Source of the DNA: JAEZVV01 sp036652035
GTDB taxonomy: Bacteria; Pseudomonadota; Gammaproteobacteria; Burkholderiales; Burkholderiaceae_F
Direction: 5' to 3'
NCBI GenBank assembly: GCA_036652035.1
Contig: JAVVWR010000046.1
Span: 1 to 24,781, forward strand
DNA length: 24,781 nucleotides
Shown: in pieces, positions 24,504 to 24,781 of the stretch
Layout: every line of letters begins with the position of its first letter
Position numbering within the stretch: the stretch's first letter is position 1
The notes under the pieces: generated by a model
What the model saw: the letters and a program-made list of their open reading frames with translations, nothing else
Told to the model about the DNA's origin: nothing
Database searches by the model: none
Program-made: the position numbers and the translations under genes

Positions 24504-24570
24504 CGCGCCAAGGAGTGCTGCGACACATCTGGAGGCAGGGGCTCACCAGATAGAGGACCGATGGGGCTTG

Positions 24571-24778
24571 TCAAAGGCCAGTGTGGGCGTCCTCGGGGTC
24601 GACCAGTGCGGGAGGAGCAACTCTGACTTGCCACTTAGCAAGCTCGCCCGTGCACATCCCGTGCTCGCGACACCAGACGCTCTCGCCTGCTTCATTCATG
24701 GTCGTTGCGGTGATCACCGCCTCCAGCTGGACTGCGCATCCTCACGCCAGTGCTCCAGGACTTTCGCACCAACACTCA
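24571..24778 (-). pseudogene. IS3-type transposase OrfA fragment
   Basis: On the minus strand, one frame gives RKSWSTG near 24750-24768. After a frame change, a second frame gives VQLEAVITATTMNEAGESVW then CREHGMCTGELAKWQ (24732 down to about 24627). This is the N-terminal helix-turn-helix part of a common IS3-type OrfA (pattern W-S-x-E-x-K, then I-x-T-A-x-M-N-E-A-E, then Y-C-R-x-R-G-L-Y-x-E-Q-I-x-x-W). The frame runs on to a TGA at 24571 without further similarity, so the copy is a fragment. It bounds the Wadjet-like operon on the right and is a different subgroup from the left-hand IS3 remnant. Confidence 0.7.
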
Positions 24779-24781
24779 CTC

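Noticed and set aside
24431..24634. A 67-codon minus-strand frame at the end of jetD
   Set aside because: It overlaps the jetD C-terminus antisense and has no motif. The real signal in this area is the transposase fragment in another frame.
1..24781. CRISPR arrays, tRNA or rRNA genes, prophage genes, integrase or attachment-site repeats
   Set aside because: Looked for on both strands. No regularly spaced repeats, no tRNA-like folds and no integrase were recognised, and no direct repeats flanking the Wadjet-like island could be established by eye.

Overview
The window reads as a GC-rich betaproteobacterial chromosome segment, most likely Burkholderiales. The main evidence is the block murJ / rpsT / DUF3579 / argD / argF, an arrangement typical of that class. 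A Bug-type periplasmic tricarboxylate-binding protein, also abundant in Burkholderiales, supports this. The piece comes from a scaffolded draft: a run of exactly 100 N lies at 16150-16249.

Layout. (1) 1-4201, minus strand: a catabolic group with a truncated DcuC-type dicarboxylate carrier, a metal-dependent amidohydrolase, and a YdiF-type acyl-CoA:acetate/3-ketoacid CoA-transferase. The CoA-transferase carries one in-frame TGA and three frameshifts and looks like a pseudogene. (2) 4324-8519, plus strand: a small exported protein of unknown function, an HSD10-like short-chain dehydrogenase, a periplasmic gamma-glutamyltransferase, a 77-residue acidic protein and a Prx5-type peroxiredoxin, separated by several hairpin terminators. 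(3) 8528-13338 and on to 14271: housekeeping genes. murJ and a SirB1/TPR gene run on the minus strand, divergent from rpsT. rpsT converges on a DUF3579 gene across a long perfect hairpin. argD and argF form a tight arginine-biosynthesis operon. (4) 14333-15301: a Bug solute-binding protein. (5) 15320-16680: a scrapyard of decayed DNA, with IS3 orfA, an IS110 transposase with an internal deletion, the assembly gap, an IS3 orfB piece and the broken C-terminus of a SIR2-like deacylase. (6) 16879-24503: an intact four-gene operon encoding an SMC-like Wadjet/MksBEFG-type system. It consists of a kleisin-like JetA, a small winged-helix JetB, a 1439-residue SMC-like ATPase JetC and a TOPRIM protein JetD, with genes overlapping or separated by at most 10 bp. 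(7) 24571-24778: a further IS3-type transposase remnant on the minus strand.

The most interesting element is the Wadjet-like operon. In characterised systems of this kind the JetABC complex extrudes DNA loops and JetD cleaves small circular DNA, which restricts plasmid transformation. Here JetA does not look like the DUF3375 JetA of type I, and the JetC Walker B motif reads Asp-Asn-Pro-Phe rather than Asp-Glu. The operon therefore belongs to a divergent lineage (possibly type III-like, or a variant). It sits between insertion-sequence debris on both sides, just downstream of argF-Bug, which looks like a defence-island insertion site.
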